DNA of 64,000 nt, from NCBI GenBank assembly GCA_963773735.1, contig CAVZCK010000021.1:496001-560000 (forward strand). The letters run 5' to 3'. The notes under the pieces were generated by a model. The model did not search any database. It had not been told where the DNA came from and saw only the letters and a list, made by a program, of their open reading frames with translations. This DNA is from CAVZCK01 sp963773735. Lineage in GTDB: Bacteria > Pseudomonadota > Alphaproteobacteria > Rhizobiales > Rhodomicrobiaceae. Below, piece by piece: positions 19,156 through 28,313 of the stretch. Each line of letters begins with the position of its first letter. Positions within the stretch are counted from its first letter, which is position 1. The translations under genes were made by a program, and so were the position numbers.

Positions 19156-20009
19156 CGCCGGCCTCCGATCCTGATCGCCCCGTGCCATTTGCGCACGGTG
19201 GCGTTTTCGAGCAATCCGAAAACGCCGTGCTCGATCGCCATGCCGATCACCGCGAGACAGACGATGCCGACGAACATGGTCGCGGTGTCCATATAGGCAC
19301 GGGCGGCGAAGATCATGTAGCCGAGCCCGCTGCTCATCGCCGCCAGCATTTCGGCAGCAACAAGGGTGCGCCAGGAATGAGCGATGCCGAGCTTGAATCC
19401 GGCCATCAGCGTCGGTAGCGAAGCGGGGATCAGCACGCGGAAGAAGACACTCGAAAAGCCCGCGCCCATGCTGCGGACCACCCAGATGGACGGTTTGCTC
19501 ACCGCGCGGACCGCCTGGATCGTGCTGTAGAGGATCGGGAACACCGCGCCGAGAAAGCAGACGGTGATGATCGTTGCATCCCCCTGCCCCAGCGCCACCA
19601 GCATGATCGGGGTCCAGGCAACGGCCGGCAAAGGCAGCAGCACACTGATGATCGGGCTGACCCAGCGGTAAAGTCCGGGACTCAGCCCGAGTGCGAAGCC
19701 CAGCGGTACCGCGACGAGGACGCCCAGAACGAAGGCCGAAACCGCGCGGTAGAGGCTGGTCAGGATGTGCGCGATCAGCGGACCGTGCAAAGGGTCGGCG
19801 GGGTCGAGCAGCTGCCAGGCGCGCGCAACAATCGTCGATGGAGCCGGAAGGATGCTGGCCCGAGCAAGCCCCGACCTGACCGCCAGTTCCCAAAGCAGCA
19901 CCAGGATGACGAGCGGCAGCATGAACTTGATGGCTGCTCCGGCCTTAGCTGCCGCCGCCTCCCAGTTGCTTGCCGGCAAATAGGCGTCTTGCTTATTTTG
20001 CACAGACAC
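19152..20009 (-). CDS. ABC importer permease, SsuC/TauC type
   Basis: The open frame extends to 20099 but overlaps the binding-protein gene. A GTG at 20009 (VSVQNKQ...) just after that gene's stop is the likelier start, giving about 285 residues. The protein has about six hydrophobic helices, LPLPAVAWTPIMLVALG, and the EAA loop VVRSMGAGFSSVFFRVLIPA with its conserved Gly. It pairs with the adjacent permease. Having two distinct permeases rather than a homodimer is a feature of this importer. Confidence 0.8.
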   Translation of the reverse strand: MSVQNKQDAYLPASNWEAAAAKAGAAIKFMLPLVILVLLWELAVRSGLARASILPAPSTIVARAWQLLDPADPLHGPLIAHILTSLYRAVSAFVLGVLVAVPLGFALGLSPGLYRWVSPIISVLLPLPAVAWTPIMLVALGQGDATIITVCFLGAVFPILYSTIQAVRAVSKPSIWVVRSMGAGFSSVFFRVLIPASLPTLMAGFKLGIAHSWRTLVAAEMLAAMSSGLGYMIFAARAYMDTATMFVGIVCLAVIGMAIEHGVFGLLENATVRKWHGAIRIGGRR

Positions 20010-20034
20010 GGGGCCAACTCCGGCGCCGCTCGCG

Positions 20035-21021
20035 CTATTTCCGGGCGGAGGCGAGCTGGCTTGCCTTCTCGAAATACTCCTTCCTGACGAGGCCGGCAAA
20101 GTCCGGCATGGCTTTGATCTTGCCGGAATCGAGCATGGACTTTGCCATATCGTTCAGCTCGTCGAGCAGCGGCTGCTTGACCTCGGGGTCCATCTTGATC
20201 CGCTGCAGGGCCAGTTCCATTGCTGCGGGAGCGACCCGCACGCCTGCCTTGCTGATCTGCTCGGCGGCAAGCTTTCCGGCCTCCTTGGGCTTGGTCTTGA
20301 TCAGCGTTGCAAGGTCAATGAGGGTAGCGACATATTTGGTCACTGCCGCTGGGTGGCTTTCGGCAAAGCTACGGCGGACCAGCACGAAATTGGGGCTTTC
20401 ATTTATTCCGTCCATGGACGCGATGCGCTTCGCGCCGCCCATCGTTTCCGCAATCGCCACATGTGGTTCCCAGGCGACAGCGGCATCGATGATTCCGCTC
20501 TCAACGGCCGCGCGAAGATCCTCAACCTTCATATTGACGATGGAGAAGTCACCTTCAGAAAGACCATTCCTCCTCAGGTAGAGGAGGAACGTGTTGTAAG
20601 TCCCCGAGCCGGTCACCGCGCCGATCTTCTTGCCTTTCAACTCCTGAATCGTCTTGTAAGGCGCATTGGCGGCGACGATCAGGCCGTAGCGTGTTCCGCC
20701 GTATTGGTTCGCCGCGATGATGTAGAACTCGTTCGGCTGCTGCAGCGCCAGAGTCACGAGGCGTGCCGCGCCGCCATTGGCGATGTCGACGCGGCCGGCC
20801 AGAAATGCCTTCAGCGAGTCCCCCGCCGAACTATAGGAGCTGAGCTGGACATCGAGCTTGTAGGGCTCGCCCCAGTTCTTCGTCTTGTAGACCTCGTCGG
20901 GCGGCACCTGCTGAAGCCCGACGCGCACCGTGTCCTGCGCCAGCGCGGTCTGACTGGCGACCGCGAAGGTGAAGGCGACGCCGGCAGCGGCAGCGAGATT
21001 TTTGAATTTCATTCTTTTCAT
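20035..21021 (-). CDS. ABC importer periplasmic binding protein, SsuA/TauA/NMT1 type
   Basis: An intact 328-residue frame with a signal peptide (MKRMKFKNLAAAAGVAFTFAVASQTALA, cleavage after ALA at about residue 28). Family features include LKAFLAGRVDIANGGAARLV, LKGKKIGAVTGSGTYNTF, and VESGIIDAAVAWEPHVA, in which the acidic/aromatic residues line the ligand pocket of sulfonate and pyrimidine binders. It follows the flavoprotein gene by about 26 bases and precedes two permeases, so it delivers the substrate of the pathway. The ligand is probably an anionic organic acid or sulfonate. Confidence 0.85.
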   Translation of the reverse strand: MKRMKFKNLAAAAGVAFTFAVASQTALAQDTVRVGLQQVPPDEVYKTKNWGEPYKLDVQLSSYSSAGDSLKAFLAGRVDIANGGAARLVTLALQQPNEFYIIAANQYGGTRYGLIVAANAPYKTIQELKGKKIGAVTGSGTYNTFLLYLRRNGLSEGDFSIVNMKVEDLRAAVESGIIDAAVAWEPHVAIAETMGGAKRIASMDGINESPNFVLVRRSFAESHPAAVTKYVATLIDLATLIKTKPKEAGKLAAEQISKAGVRVAPAAMELALQRIKMDPEVKQPLLDELNDMAKSMLDSGKIKAMPDFAGLVRKEYFEKASQLASARK

Positions 21022-21047
21022 TTCTTTCCTCCCTAGCGCTTGTTGTC

Positions 21048-22601
21048 TTAGGCGTGTGCTGGGTGATGCGCTCTCCCGCTTTGCTGCCCCTCATCGACGC
21101 TCGCTGCGTAAGCCGCCGCGCTTTCACCGGCAATCTTCCCGAACACGGCGCCGGCTGTCAGGCCGGTTCCGCCTGGATAATTGTGATAGAAGAGGCCGCC
21201 CACGATCTCGCCCGCGGCATAGAGGCCAGGGATTGCCTGCCCAAACGTGTTCTCCACATTCGCATTTTCGCCGATCTTCAAGCCGCCAAAGGTGAAGGTC
21301 ACGCCACAGGTCACCGCATAGGCTTCGAAAGGCGGCGTATCGATCGTATTGGCCCAGTTCGACTTTGGCACCTTGAGGCCGAGCGCGGACCGGCCGTCCT
21401 TGATATTCGGATTGAACGGCACGTCGCGGGTGACTGCGCCATTGTACGCCTCTACGGTCTTCAGAAACGCCGCCGCATCGACACCTTCAAGCTTTTTGGC
21501 AAGCCCTTCCAGCGTGTTTGCCGAAACCTTGGTGATCCGGCGAATGCGATATTCGTCGCGCAACATGTGCAGTACCTGCCCGTCAAAGATCTGCCAGGCA
21601 AACAGCCCCGGCTGAGCCAGGATCTCGCTGCCATATTTCGCATAGGTGTAGTTGCGGAAGTCCGCGCCTTCATCGACGAAGCGCTCGCCCCGCGCATTGA
21701 CCATGATGCCGAACGGATAGCTGTGCTTCTGGAACGCATCACCGACGGCCAAATCGCCGAATGCCGGAGCGTTCTGGTCCCAGCCGACCGCATGGGCGCC
21801 CGACCAGTGGCCGTGGGGCATTGCGCCGATCTTGAGCGCCATCTGGTGGCCGAAGCCCATATTGAAGCGTGTGCCGCGAACCTTGGCCAGATCCCAATTC
21901 GGGCCAAGATATTGGGCGCGCATTGGTGCGTTGGATTCAAAGCCTCCACAGGCCAGCACCACCGCCTTCGCCCGCAGGCTGCGCCGCCGTCCATCCTGCA
22001 AAACGATGAGGCCGTGCACGCCGTCATCATCATGAAGCAGGTCGATAGCGGTCGTGCTGAACAGGATCTCGATGCCCTTGCGTCGGGCAGACCTGTATTC
22101 CATGTCGATAAGGCCGGGACCGCCGCCCCACACCTCGCAGACGAGACCACCCCAGAATTTGAACCTGCCGGCGACATTGTAAGCCTGGCGGCCGTGGCTG
22201 GTCTGAAAGCGCACACCCTGGCGCTGCATCCACTGGAGCGTCGGCCGGCTGCGGCGGACGAGGATATCGACCAGCTCCGGATTGGTGCGGAACTGGGTCA
22301 CACGGAACATATCGTCGAAGAACTGCTCCTCGGAATAGCTGCCGAAATCCGTCTTTTCGATCATGTCATTTTGCAGATCGGGCACGAGCGAGCGGACGTC
22401 GTCGAGGCCCTCATAGGCAAACCGCATCGCGCCGGCGGTATAGGTCGTGTTGCCGCCCGCCTCTTCCTCCGGCGCGGATTCGAGGACCATGACATCCGCG
22501 CCACCGTCCCGTGCAGCGAGCGCCGCGCAGAGCGCGGCATTGCCGGCCCCCACGACGATTACATCCGCATATTGCTTCGTTTGATCGGTCATCTGTGGCA
22601 C
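21048..22601 (-). CDS. tcuA: TcuA-like FAD-dependent dehydrogenase (tricarballylate dehydrogenase family)
   Basis: An intact frame of 517 residues. GTG at 22601 is preceded by AGGGA at good spacing. The N-terminal FAD-binding VVGAGNAALCAALAARDGG and MVLESAPEEEAGGNTTYTAGAMRF are close to the TcuA pattern, as are TDFGSYSEEQFFDDM and AGRFKFWGGLVCEVWGGGPG. The C-terminus has the fumarate-reductase-type AAGEIVGGLFYHNYPGGTGL. TcuA oxidises tricarballylate to cis-aconitate. Its usual partners TcuB (Fe-S membrane protein) and TcuC (carrier) are absent here and an ABC importer takes the place of TcuC. It heads the tcuA-ABC unit. Confidence 0.75.
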   Translation of the reverse strand: MPQMTDQTKQYADVIVVGAGNAALCAALAARDGGADVMVLESAPEEEAGGNTTYTAGAMRFAYEGLDDVRSLVPDLQNDMIEKTDFGSYSEEQFFDDMFRVTQFRTNPELVDILVRRSRPTLQWMQRQGVRFQTSHGRQAYNVAGRFKFWGGLVCEVWGGGPGLIDMEYRSARRKGIEILFSTTAIDLLHDDDGVHGLIVLQDGRRRSLRAKAVVLACGGFESNAPMRAQYLGPNWDLAKVRGTRFNMGFGHQMALKIGAMPHGHWSGAHAVGWDQNAPAFGDLAVGDAFQKHSYPFGIMVNARGERFVDEGADFRNYTYAKYGSEILAQPGLFAWQIFDGQVLHMLRDEYRIRRITKVSANTLEGLAKKLEGVDAAAFLKTVEAYNGAVTRDVPFNPNIKDGRSALGLKVPKSNWANTIDTPPFEAYAVTCGVTFTFGGLKIGENANVENTFGQAIPGLYAAGEIVGGLFYHNYPGGTGLTAGAVFGKIAGESAAAYAASVDEGQQSGRAHHPAHA

Positions 22602-22647
22602 GCATTTCCCTGTTGACGTTCCTTTGTCCAGTATAGCGAGAAACGTT

Positions 22648-22684
22648 AGTATTTGTTGCTACTACTAAATCGAGCAATGGTCAA
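22648..22684 (-). promoter_or_regulatory. Promoter with shared operator motif in front of the tcuA-ABC unit
   Basis: On the minus strand TTGACC (22679-22684) is followed by 17 bases and TAGCAA (22656-22661). TAGTAGTAGCAACAAATACT (22648-22667) overlaps the -10, ends 46 bases before the GTG start, and matches the motif at 17437-17456 in 17 of 20 positions. It extends into the inverted repeat TTAGTA...TACTAA. Confidence 0.8.
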
Positions 22685-22882
22685 TTCATTCCGGAGATGA
22701 TGACACGCCCGGTGCAGTCACGGATGTCCGTTGCGATGCTGTCCGATGCGCCCGATAAACCGCAATTCTGGCAGAAAAATCCGCGCACGCCTTCGCAGGC
22801 GCAACTTTAGGCCCCATTTCCGGGCATGGGCGTGAAGACAAACGCAATTCACGCGCAGCAATCATCTTACGAGGAGCACGAT

Positions 22883-23869
22883 ATGGAACAGCGCAGCTTG
22901 GGCAAAAGCGGCCTCAATGTTTCGGCATTGGGGCTCGGTTGTATGGGAATGTCTGAATTCTACGGCGCCGCCGACGATGCTGAATCCACCGCGACCATCC
23001 AGCGCGCGCTCGATCTGGGCGTCAATTTCCTGGATACGGCTGACATGTATGGCGTTGGCCACAACGAGGAACTGGTTGGGCGGGCCATTCACGGCCGGCG
23101 CGGTGAGGTGGTCCTTGCGACCAAATTCGGCAATGTCCGCGGACCGGGCGGCGAGCGGCTCGGCATCAGCGGGCGACCGGATTATGTGAAAAGCGCCTGC
23201 GAGGCGAGCCTGAAGCGGCTCGGCGTGGAGGTGATCGACCTCTATTATCAGCACCGGGTGGACCCGCAGACGCCGATCGAGGATACGGTCGGCGCGATGG
23301 CCGATCTCGTTCGCGAGGGCAAGGTCCGCTATCTCGGCTTGTCGGAAGCCGCACCGCAGACGATCCGGCGCGCCCATAAGGTGCATCCGATCGCCGCGCT
23401 GCAGACCGAATATTCATTGTGGAGCCGTGACCCCGAGGACGAGATCCTGCCGACACTGCGCGAACTTGGCATCGGTTTCGTGCCCTACAGCCCGCTCGGC
23501 CGCGGCTTCCTCGCCGGCCGCTTCCGGGGCCCTGAGGATTTGCCGGAGGATGATTTCCGGCGCAGCTCGCCGCGTTTCATGGGCGAAAATTTCCAGCGCA
23601 ATCTTGATCTGGTCGCACAGGTCGAGACGCTCGCGCGGGCCAAGCATGCCACGGCTTCGCAGGTGGCGCTCGCCTGGGTTCTCGCCCAGGGCGAGGACAT
23701 CGTCCCCATCCCAGGCACGAAGCGTGTTCGCTATGTCGAGGAGAATGTGGGCGCCGTAAACGTCCGGCTTACCCCCGATGAGCTTCGGCAGATCGATGCC
23801 GCCTTCCCCCGAGGCATTGCCGCCGGCGAGCGCTATGCGGAGCCGGGCATGCGCGGCGTCAATCTTTGA
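22883..23869 (+). CDS. Aldo/keto reductase
   Basis: An intact frame. The ATG at 22883 (MEQRSLGKSGLNVSALGLGC) follows a GAGGAG site and gives 328 residues. The AKR tetrad is visible: Asp and Tyr in FLDTADMYGVG, Lys in VVLATKFG and His in DLYYQHRVD. The NADPH-binding end (VPIPGTKRVRYVEENVGA) is typical of the AKR13/YakC-like group. These cytosolic enzymes reduce aldehydes or ketones with NADPH. It is divergent from the tcuA unit, whose promoter lies in the shared upstream region, but no operator copy faces this gene. Confidence 0.9.
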   Translation: MEQRSLGKSGLNVSALGLGCMGMSEFYGAADDAESTATIQRALDLGVNFLDTADMYGVGHNEELVGRAIHGRRGEVVLATKFGNVRGPGGERLGISGRPDYVKSACEASLKRLGVEVIDLYYQHRVDPQTPIEDTVGAMADLVREGKVRYLGLSEAAPQTIRRAHKVHPIAALQTEYSLWSRDPEDEILPTLRELGIGFVPYSPLGRGFLAGRFRGPEDLPEDDFRRSSPRFMGENFQRNLDLVAQVETLARAKHATASQVALAWVLAQGEDIVPIPGTKRVRYVEENVGAVNVRLTPDELRQIDAAFPRGIAAGERYAEPGMRGVNL

Positions 23870-24019
23870 GCGCCCGCGCGCGACAGGCGGCTATGACATC
23901 GGCAGAGCGCCGCTCACTCGGGCAGCCTAGCTGGTTAAGAGCCGCTCGTGCGGTATCGGAGCGGCGCGGACAGCGTTCGCCGAAGGGTCCCCCGCAGGTG
24001 ACATTAAATAAGGTCTGCG

Positions 24020-24145
24020 CCTTTCGCCTTGCTCGCCTATGAGACGCGGCTCTACCTCGAAGGCGTGCTGATCAAGGTAATCGAAACTTTCGAGACAGCC
24101 GTTGTGCTCGTGACGCACGACATCGACGAAGTCGTCGCCCGCTTA
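24020..24145 (+). pseudogene. Fragment of an ABC-transporter ATP-binding protein
   Basis: Within the gap between the two aldo/keto reductase genes one frame encodes PFALLAYETRLYLEGVLIKV followed by TAVVLVTHDIDEVV. This is the D-loop to H-loop end of a NitT/TauT-type ATPase. Everything before and after is missing, and the D-loop Asp is replaced. It is a relic of a lost importer gene. The rest of 23870-24294 holds nothing recognisable apart from the upstream region of the next gene. Confidence 0.65.
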
Positions 24146-24294
24146 AGCGTGGCGCCTTCGCCGCTCGCGGAGAACGGATCACGTCATTTGCAATGCCGTT
24201 CTTGCATCTTGGATCGTTGCGGTCGCATAGTTGATTCCGCACAAATTTGACCTCGCCGCGTCATGCATGCGGCACCGATCCTCTGGAGACGATC

Positions 24295-25274
24295 ATGGAC
24301 TATGTAAAGCTCGGTAAGACCGGTCTTGAGGTTTCGCGCATCTGCGTTGGCTGCATGACTTTTGGCGTGCCGGATCGGGGCATGCAACCCTGGTCGCTCG
24401 ACGAGGAGAAAAGCCGGCCGCTGATCAAGCAGGCGCTCGAATTGGGCATCAATTTTCTCGATACGGCGAACGGCTATTCGGACGGCACGTCGGAGGAAAT
24501 CGTCGGGCGCGCGGTGAAGGATTTCACCCGGCGCGAGGATGTCGTCATCGCCACCAAGGTGTTCCTGCGCATGCGTCCCGGCCCGAACGGCCAGGGGCTT
24601 TCGCGCAAAGCGATTTTCGCCGAGATCGACAACAGCCTGCGCCGGTTAGGGATGGACTATGTCGATCTCTATCAGATCCACCGCTGGGACTATGTGACGC
24701 CGATCGAGGAAACGCTGGAGGCGCTGCATGATCTAGTGAAGGCGGGCAAGGTCCGGTATATCGGCGCCTCCTCGATGTTCACCTGGCAGTTCGCCAAGGC
24801 GATCTATACGGCGCGGGCGCATGGCTGGACCGAATTCGTCAGCATGCAAAATCACCTCAACCTGCTCCACCGCGAGGAGGAGCGCGAGATGCTGCCTTTC
24901 TGTGCCGATCAGAGCATCGGCGTGCTGCCATGGAGCCCGGTAGCCCGCGGCCGCCTCACCCGCACCTGGAACGAGACCAGCCCGCGCCAGGAGATCGACC
25001 AGTTCGCCAAGCGCTCTATCCGCAAGGGCTCGACGCCGACCGCCAGATCGTCGATGCCGTCGGGGCTGTGTCGGAGGCGCGCGGCGTCTCGCGCGCTCAG
25101 GTCGCCCTGGCGTGGGTCGCTGCAGAAGAACATGGTGACGCGCCGATCATCGGCGCCTCCAAGCCGCATCATCTGACCGATGCGGTGGCGTCGCTGTCGC
25201 TCGGCCTGACGGCCGAGGAAATCGCCGCGCTTGAGGCGCCTTATCTGCCTCGCCCAATCGCCGGCTTTCAATAG
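24295..25274 (+). CDS. Aldo/keto reductase (one frameshift)
   Basis: ATG 24295 follows CTGGAGACG. The first part carries Asp and Tyr in FLDTANGYSDG, Lys in VVIATKVF and His in DLYQIHRWDYV. After a frame change near 25015 the C-terminus continues as VSRAQVALAWVAAEEHGDAPIIGASKPHHLTDA, the NADP-binding end of this subgroup. Total about 326 residues, a normal length. It is a different AKR subfamily from the one at 22883 (similar to YajO/AKR12-like proteins). The break is probably a sequence error. Confidence 0.85.
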
Positions 25275-25305
25275 GGCCCGTCTTGCGCTGCGTCAATGAC
25301 GGGCC
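25275..25305. terminator. Possible bidirectional terminator hairpin
   Basis: GGCCCGTC (25275-25282) pairs perfectly with GACGGGCC (25298-25305) between two convergent genes. The loop is 15 bases and there is no strong T-run, so intrinsic termination is only plausible. Confidence 0.4.
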
Positions 25306-25312
25306 TCACGCC

Positions 25313-26880
25313 TCAAACTCTCAGACGCAAACGCTCGGAGAGGTAACGCTCCACTGCGCCCGCGTCCAGCCGACCCCCGCAAAGTCCGACATGGCCGTCG
25401 GGGCGCAGGAGGTAGAATGAGGGCTCCGGGATCTGCGCGCGCGCCAGCTCGGCGTCATTGTCCGCGTCAAAGGGCACCGCATGGACGCGCAGCAGATCGC
25501 CGAGGTCGAGCGCGGCATCAGGCGGCGACGGCTGCCCGACCACGACGAGGTTGAAATGCAGGTCGTCGAGCTTCTGGAACAGATCCTCGGCTGGGCCGTC
25601 CGCTCGGAACTTGAGCCGCAACCACGGGAAGCGGTCGCCCCCATGCGGCGCGCTCGCAGGCAGACCCTCCAGAGATTGCGACAAGGAACTTTTGCGGTAG
25701 TTGATCGCGGTTTGTGAAACCGTGCGAAAGGCGAAGCTCTGAATCCAAGGCCGGCTCATCGCAAAAGCCGCGATCCTGGCGATGATCTCCGTGCGGAGCA
25801 GACCGACCAGCCAGCTATCGGATACGACCAGCCTGAAGGCGCGATCGGTCGTAGCCAGCAGCCATTCTGCCACCGGAATACGCTCCTCCTCATAAGTATC
25901 GAGCAGCGCGCGCCTGCGCTTCGTCCTTGACGACAAGCGCGAGCTTCCATGCCAGATTATACGCATCCTGCAAGCCGGTGTTCATGCCCTGCGCGCCGAC
26001 CGGGCTGTGAATATGCGCGGCATCGCCGAGCAGGAAGCAGCGGCCGTCGCGGAAGCGCGAGGCGCTGCGGTGATGAATGCGGTAGGTGGAAAACCAAATG
26101 CAGCTCTTGAAGGACAGATCGGTGCCGGCTTCGCCGCGCAATGAGGGAATGACATCGTCGAATTTCACATCGTCTCCGATCGCGCAGCGCCTCGGGCAGG
26201 ATGCCGACGATCCGCCAGTGATCCGTCCCGCGCATCGGAAAGAGCAGATGAAAGCCGTCCCGCCACAGAAAGATATTGACCTCGTCCGGAACCATGTTGC
26301 CGGTCATCTCGACATCGGCGACGTAAAACACATGCTCGTAAGGCGCCCCCGGAAAGCCGATGCCGTTCAGCTCGCGCACCGCGCTATGCGCGCCGTCGCA
26401 TCCGCCAACCCACGCGGCGACGACCTGCTGCGTCGTGCCGTCGGCGCGCTTGAGCGTCGCGGTGACCCTATCCGCGTCCTGCTCCAGCCCGACCAGTTCG
26501 GTATTCCACTCAACCGCGGCGCCGAGTTCATGCAGCTTGTCGCCCATGATCCGCTCATTATCGTCCTGGCCGAGGATGAGAATATACGGATAGGGCGTGA
26601 TGCTTCGCCCGGCATCGCCCAGCGGAACGCGCGCCATCTTCCGCCCTTGCGCCCAGAGATTTGCGCCCGTGCCGCGCTTGCCGAGTTCCAGGGCGCGATC
26701 AACGATGCCGAGCTGTGCATAGATCTCCAAGGTGCGGGCCTGCACGCCGAGCGCCCGCGTCTCGCGCGCCGGCCCGGCATGCCGGTCGATGATACGGACG
26801 CGCACGCCTCGCCGGACCAGTTGATTGGCGAGCATCAGCCCGGTCGGGCCGGCCCCGACCACGAGAACGTCAGCATCCAT
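25313..26880 (-). CDS. FAD-dependent aromatic monooxygenase (PheA/TfdB/MhpA family), two frameshifts
   Basis: Three frames with breaks near 26180 and 25940 combine to about 520 residues. Landmarks are the N-terminal GAGPTGLMLANQLVRRGVRV (FAD ADP moiety), GGCDGAHSAVRELNGI (the DG motif) and FLLGDAAHIHSPVGAQGMN (the GD motif), followed by a thioredoxin-like C-terminal domain (SFYLLRPDGHVGLCGG). These flavoproteins hydroxylate phenolic or related rings with NAD(P)H and O2. The upstream cupin gene and ArsR gene read the same way but are separated by 170 bases or more. The substrate cannot be told from sequence. Confidence 0.8.
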
Positions 26881-27048
26881 TTAAGCCCCCCAGTCAGACA
26901 AATCGAATTCCAGCTTAGGAACTCTGGTAGAGATCGCGCCATAGTAAATCGCGGCATGCCGCCGATCTTATGGCCTCTCTCCGGGGCATTATCGTCAACC
27001 GATCGGTAGTCTTTTGGCAATTCGTACCCGAAATCTGTTCAGTCCGAT

Positions 27049-27384
27049 TTATGGCTCCGACGCTTGGAAGTGAACCGCGAGCCAAATCGTCGGCTCATCG
27101 CTAGCGGTCCAGGTGACCCTATGGCGCCGGTGCGCTGGAACCATGACGCAATCGCCTGGGCGCAGATGCAACTCGCCGTCTGCCTCGATCCAGAGCCCGG
27201 CGGCCCCGCTCAATAGCAGCACCCATTCGTCATGGTCTTGCTCGTAGGGCAAGTCGATCGGCGTTGCTTGCCCGGTGGAGACAATCCTCTCAATCCGCAC
27301 GCCGGAATGCGAGAGGAGCTCGGTCACAAGCTCGCCGGCGGCTTTATCGGGCACCGCGTCGAATAGGTTCATCGATTCATGCAA
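27049..27384 (-). CDS. Small cupin-domain protein
   Basis: An intact frame of 111 residues behind a GGAGGAGAG ribosome binding site. It forms one cupin_2 barrel: metal-ligand motif 1 is partial (YEQDHDEWVLLLSGAAGLWIE), with a HDEW core, and motif 2 reads LRPGDCVMVPAHRRHRV. Such small cupins serve as isomerases, dioxygenase-like enzymes or sensors. It lies between the monooxygenase and ArsR genes with no overlap. Confidence 0.7.
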   Translation of the reverse strand: MHESMNLFDAVPDKAAGELVTELLSHSGVRIERIVSTGQATPIDLPYEQDHDEWVLLLSGAAGLWIEADGELHLRPGDCVMVPAHRRHRVTWTASDEPTIWLAVHFQASEP

Positions 27385-27456
27385 GTCGTCTCTCCTCCTT
27401 CCTCACCGCGATGGTTCGATCTGGAGTGCACCGCTTCGGGCACACAGTGCGGCACG

Positions 27457-28143
27457 TTAGATTGAAAGCGCAAAGGCTTCCATCAGGCCGCGGCGTCCGG
27501 CTTGGGTGATGGCGAGGGCACGGCTGTCGCGCGCCCGTTCGATCCATTTCAGTTCAAAACACCGGCTCGCCAAAGCCGCGCCGACCGCGCCGCCGATATG
27601 CGGCCGCCGTTCGGTCCAATCCACGCATGGGCGGCAAAACACGCGGCGCTTTGCGCGCGCGCCCGAAAGATCGACGCCGAGCTTCGACAGGAACTCCGCG
27701 CCGGACGGCGTCACTTCGCCCGCCTCGTCGCCGAGTATGACGAACTCGCGCTCGCTCAGCCGGTCGGCGAGCCCGACGCCGAGCAGGCCGGCGATGTGAT
27801 CGTAGCAGGTGCGGGCGTGCCGCAGCTTATCGTCCAGCTTCGATTTCGGCTGAAAGCGCGGCGGCCCGGTCAGCGCGACGTTCATGATGCTCTCGAGCAT
27901 TTGCCCGATATGCGGTCCCGCGAGGCGATAATAGCGATGCCGGCCCTGCTTCATGAGCACGAGGAGGCGCGCCGCCAGCAGCTTGCCGAGATGACCGCTC
28001 GTCGTTTGCGGCGATACGCCGGCGGCGAATGCCAGCTCGGTCGCGGTGAGCGCACGCCCGCCGAGCAATGCGCACAGGATATTGGCGCGTGCGGGATCTC
28101 CGACCAGCGCAGCAACTTCCGCGATTTGTGGTGCACTCGACAT
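27457..28143 (-). CDS. ArsR-type winged-helix transcriptional regulator with C-terminal domain
   Basis: The frame is open to 28332, but the start MSSAPQIAEVAAL at 28143 has GAGGG upstream and begins exactly at the helix-turn-helix domain (LVGDPARANILCALLGGRAL, LAFAAGVSPQTTSGHLGKLL). That gives 228 residues. The C-terminal half (DHIAGLLGVGLADRL...FCRPCVDWTERRPHIGG) is the extension found in longer ArsR-like regulators that control a divergent MFS gene, which is the arrangement seen here. The cysteine in RPCVDWTERR could be a sensing residue; this is speculative. Confidence 0.8.
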   Translation of the reverse strand: MSSAPQIAEVAALVGDPARANILCALLGGRALTATELAFAAGVSPQTTSGHLGKLLAARLLVLMKQGRHRYYRLAGPHIGQMLESIMNVALTGPPRFQPKSKLDDKLRHARTCYDHIAGLLGVGLADRLSEREFVILGDEAGEVTPSGAEFLSKLGVDLSGARAKRRVFCRPCVDWTERRPHIGGAVGAALASRCFELKWIERARDSRALAITQAGRRGLMEAFALSI

Positions 28144-28313
28144 GCCCTCAATATGGCCGCGGCGGCGCGCCATTGCCACCGTCAATAGTTCGTTCGCGAC
28201 CGAAGCAAATCGGCTGGACGCCAGCCACATGCGCACCGATGTTGCAGCCATGCACCCGGTCGAGGGCCGTGCATTTCCCGATGCGGTACAATGAGCGCGC
28301 AATGGAGGCGGTC

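Noticed and set aside
21054..22616. Long plus-strand open frame of 520 codons opposite the tcuA-like gene
   Set aside because: It is antisense to a clearly conserved flavoprotein and has a composition typical of the reverse frame of GC-rich coding DNA.
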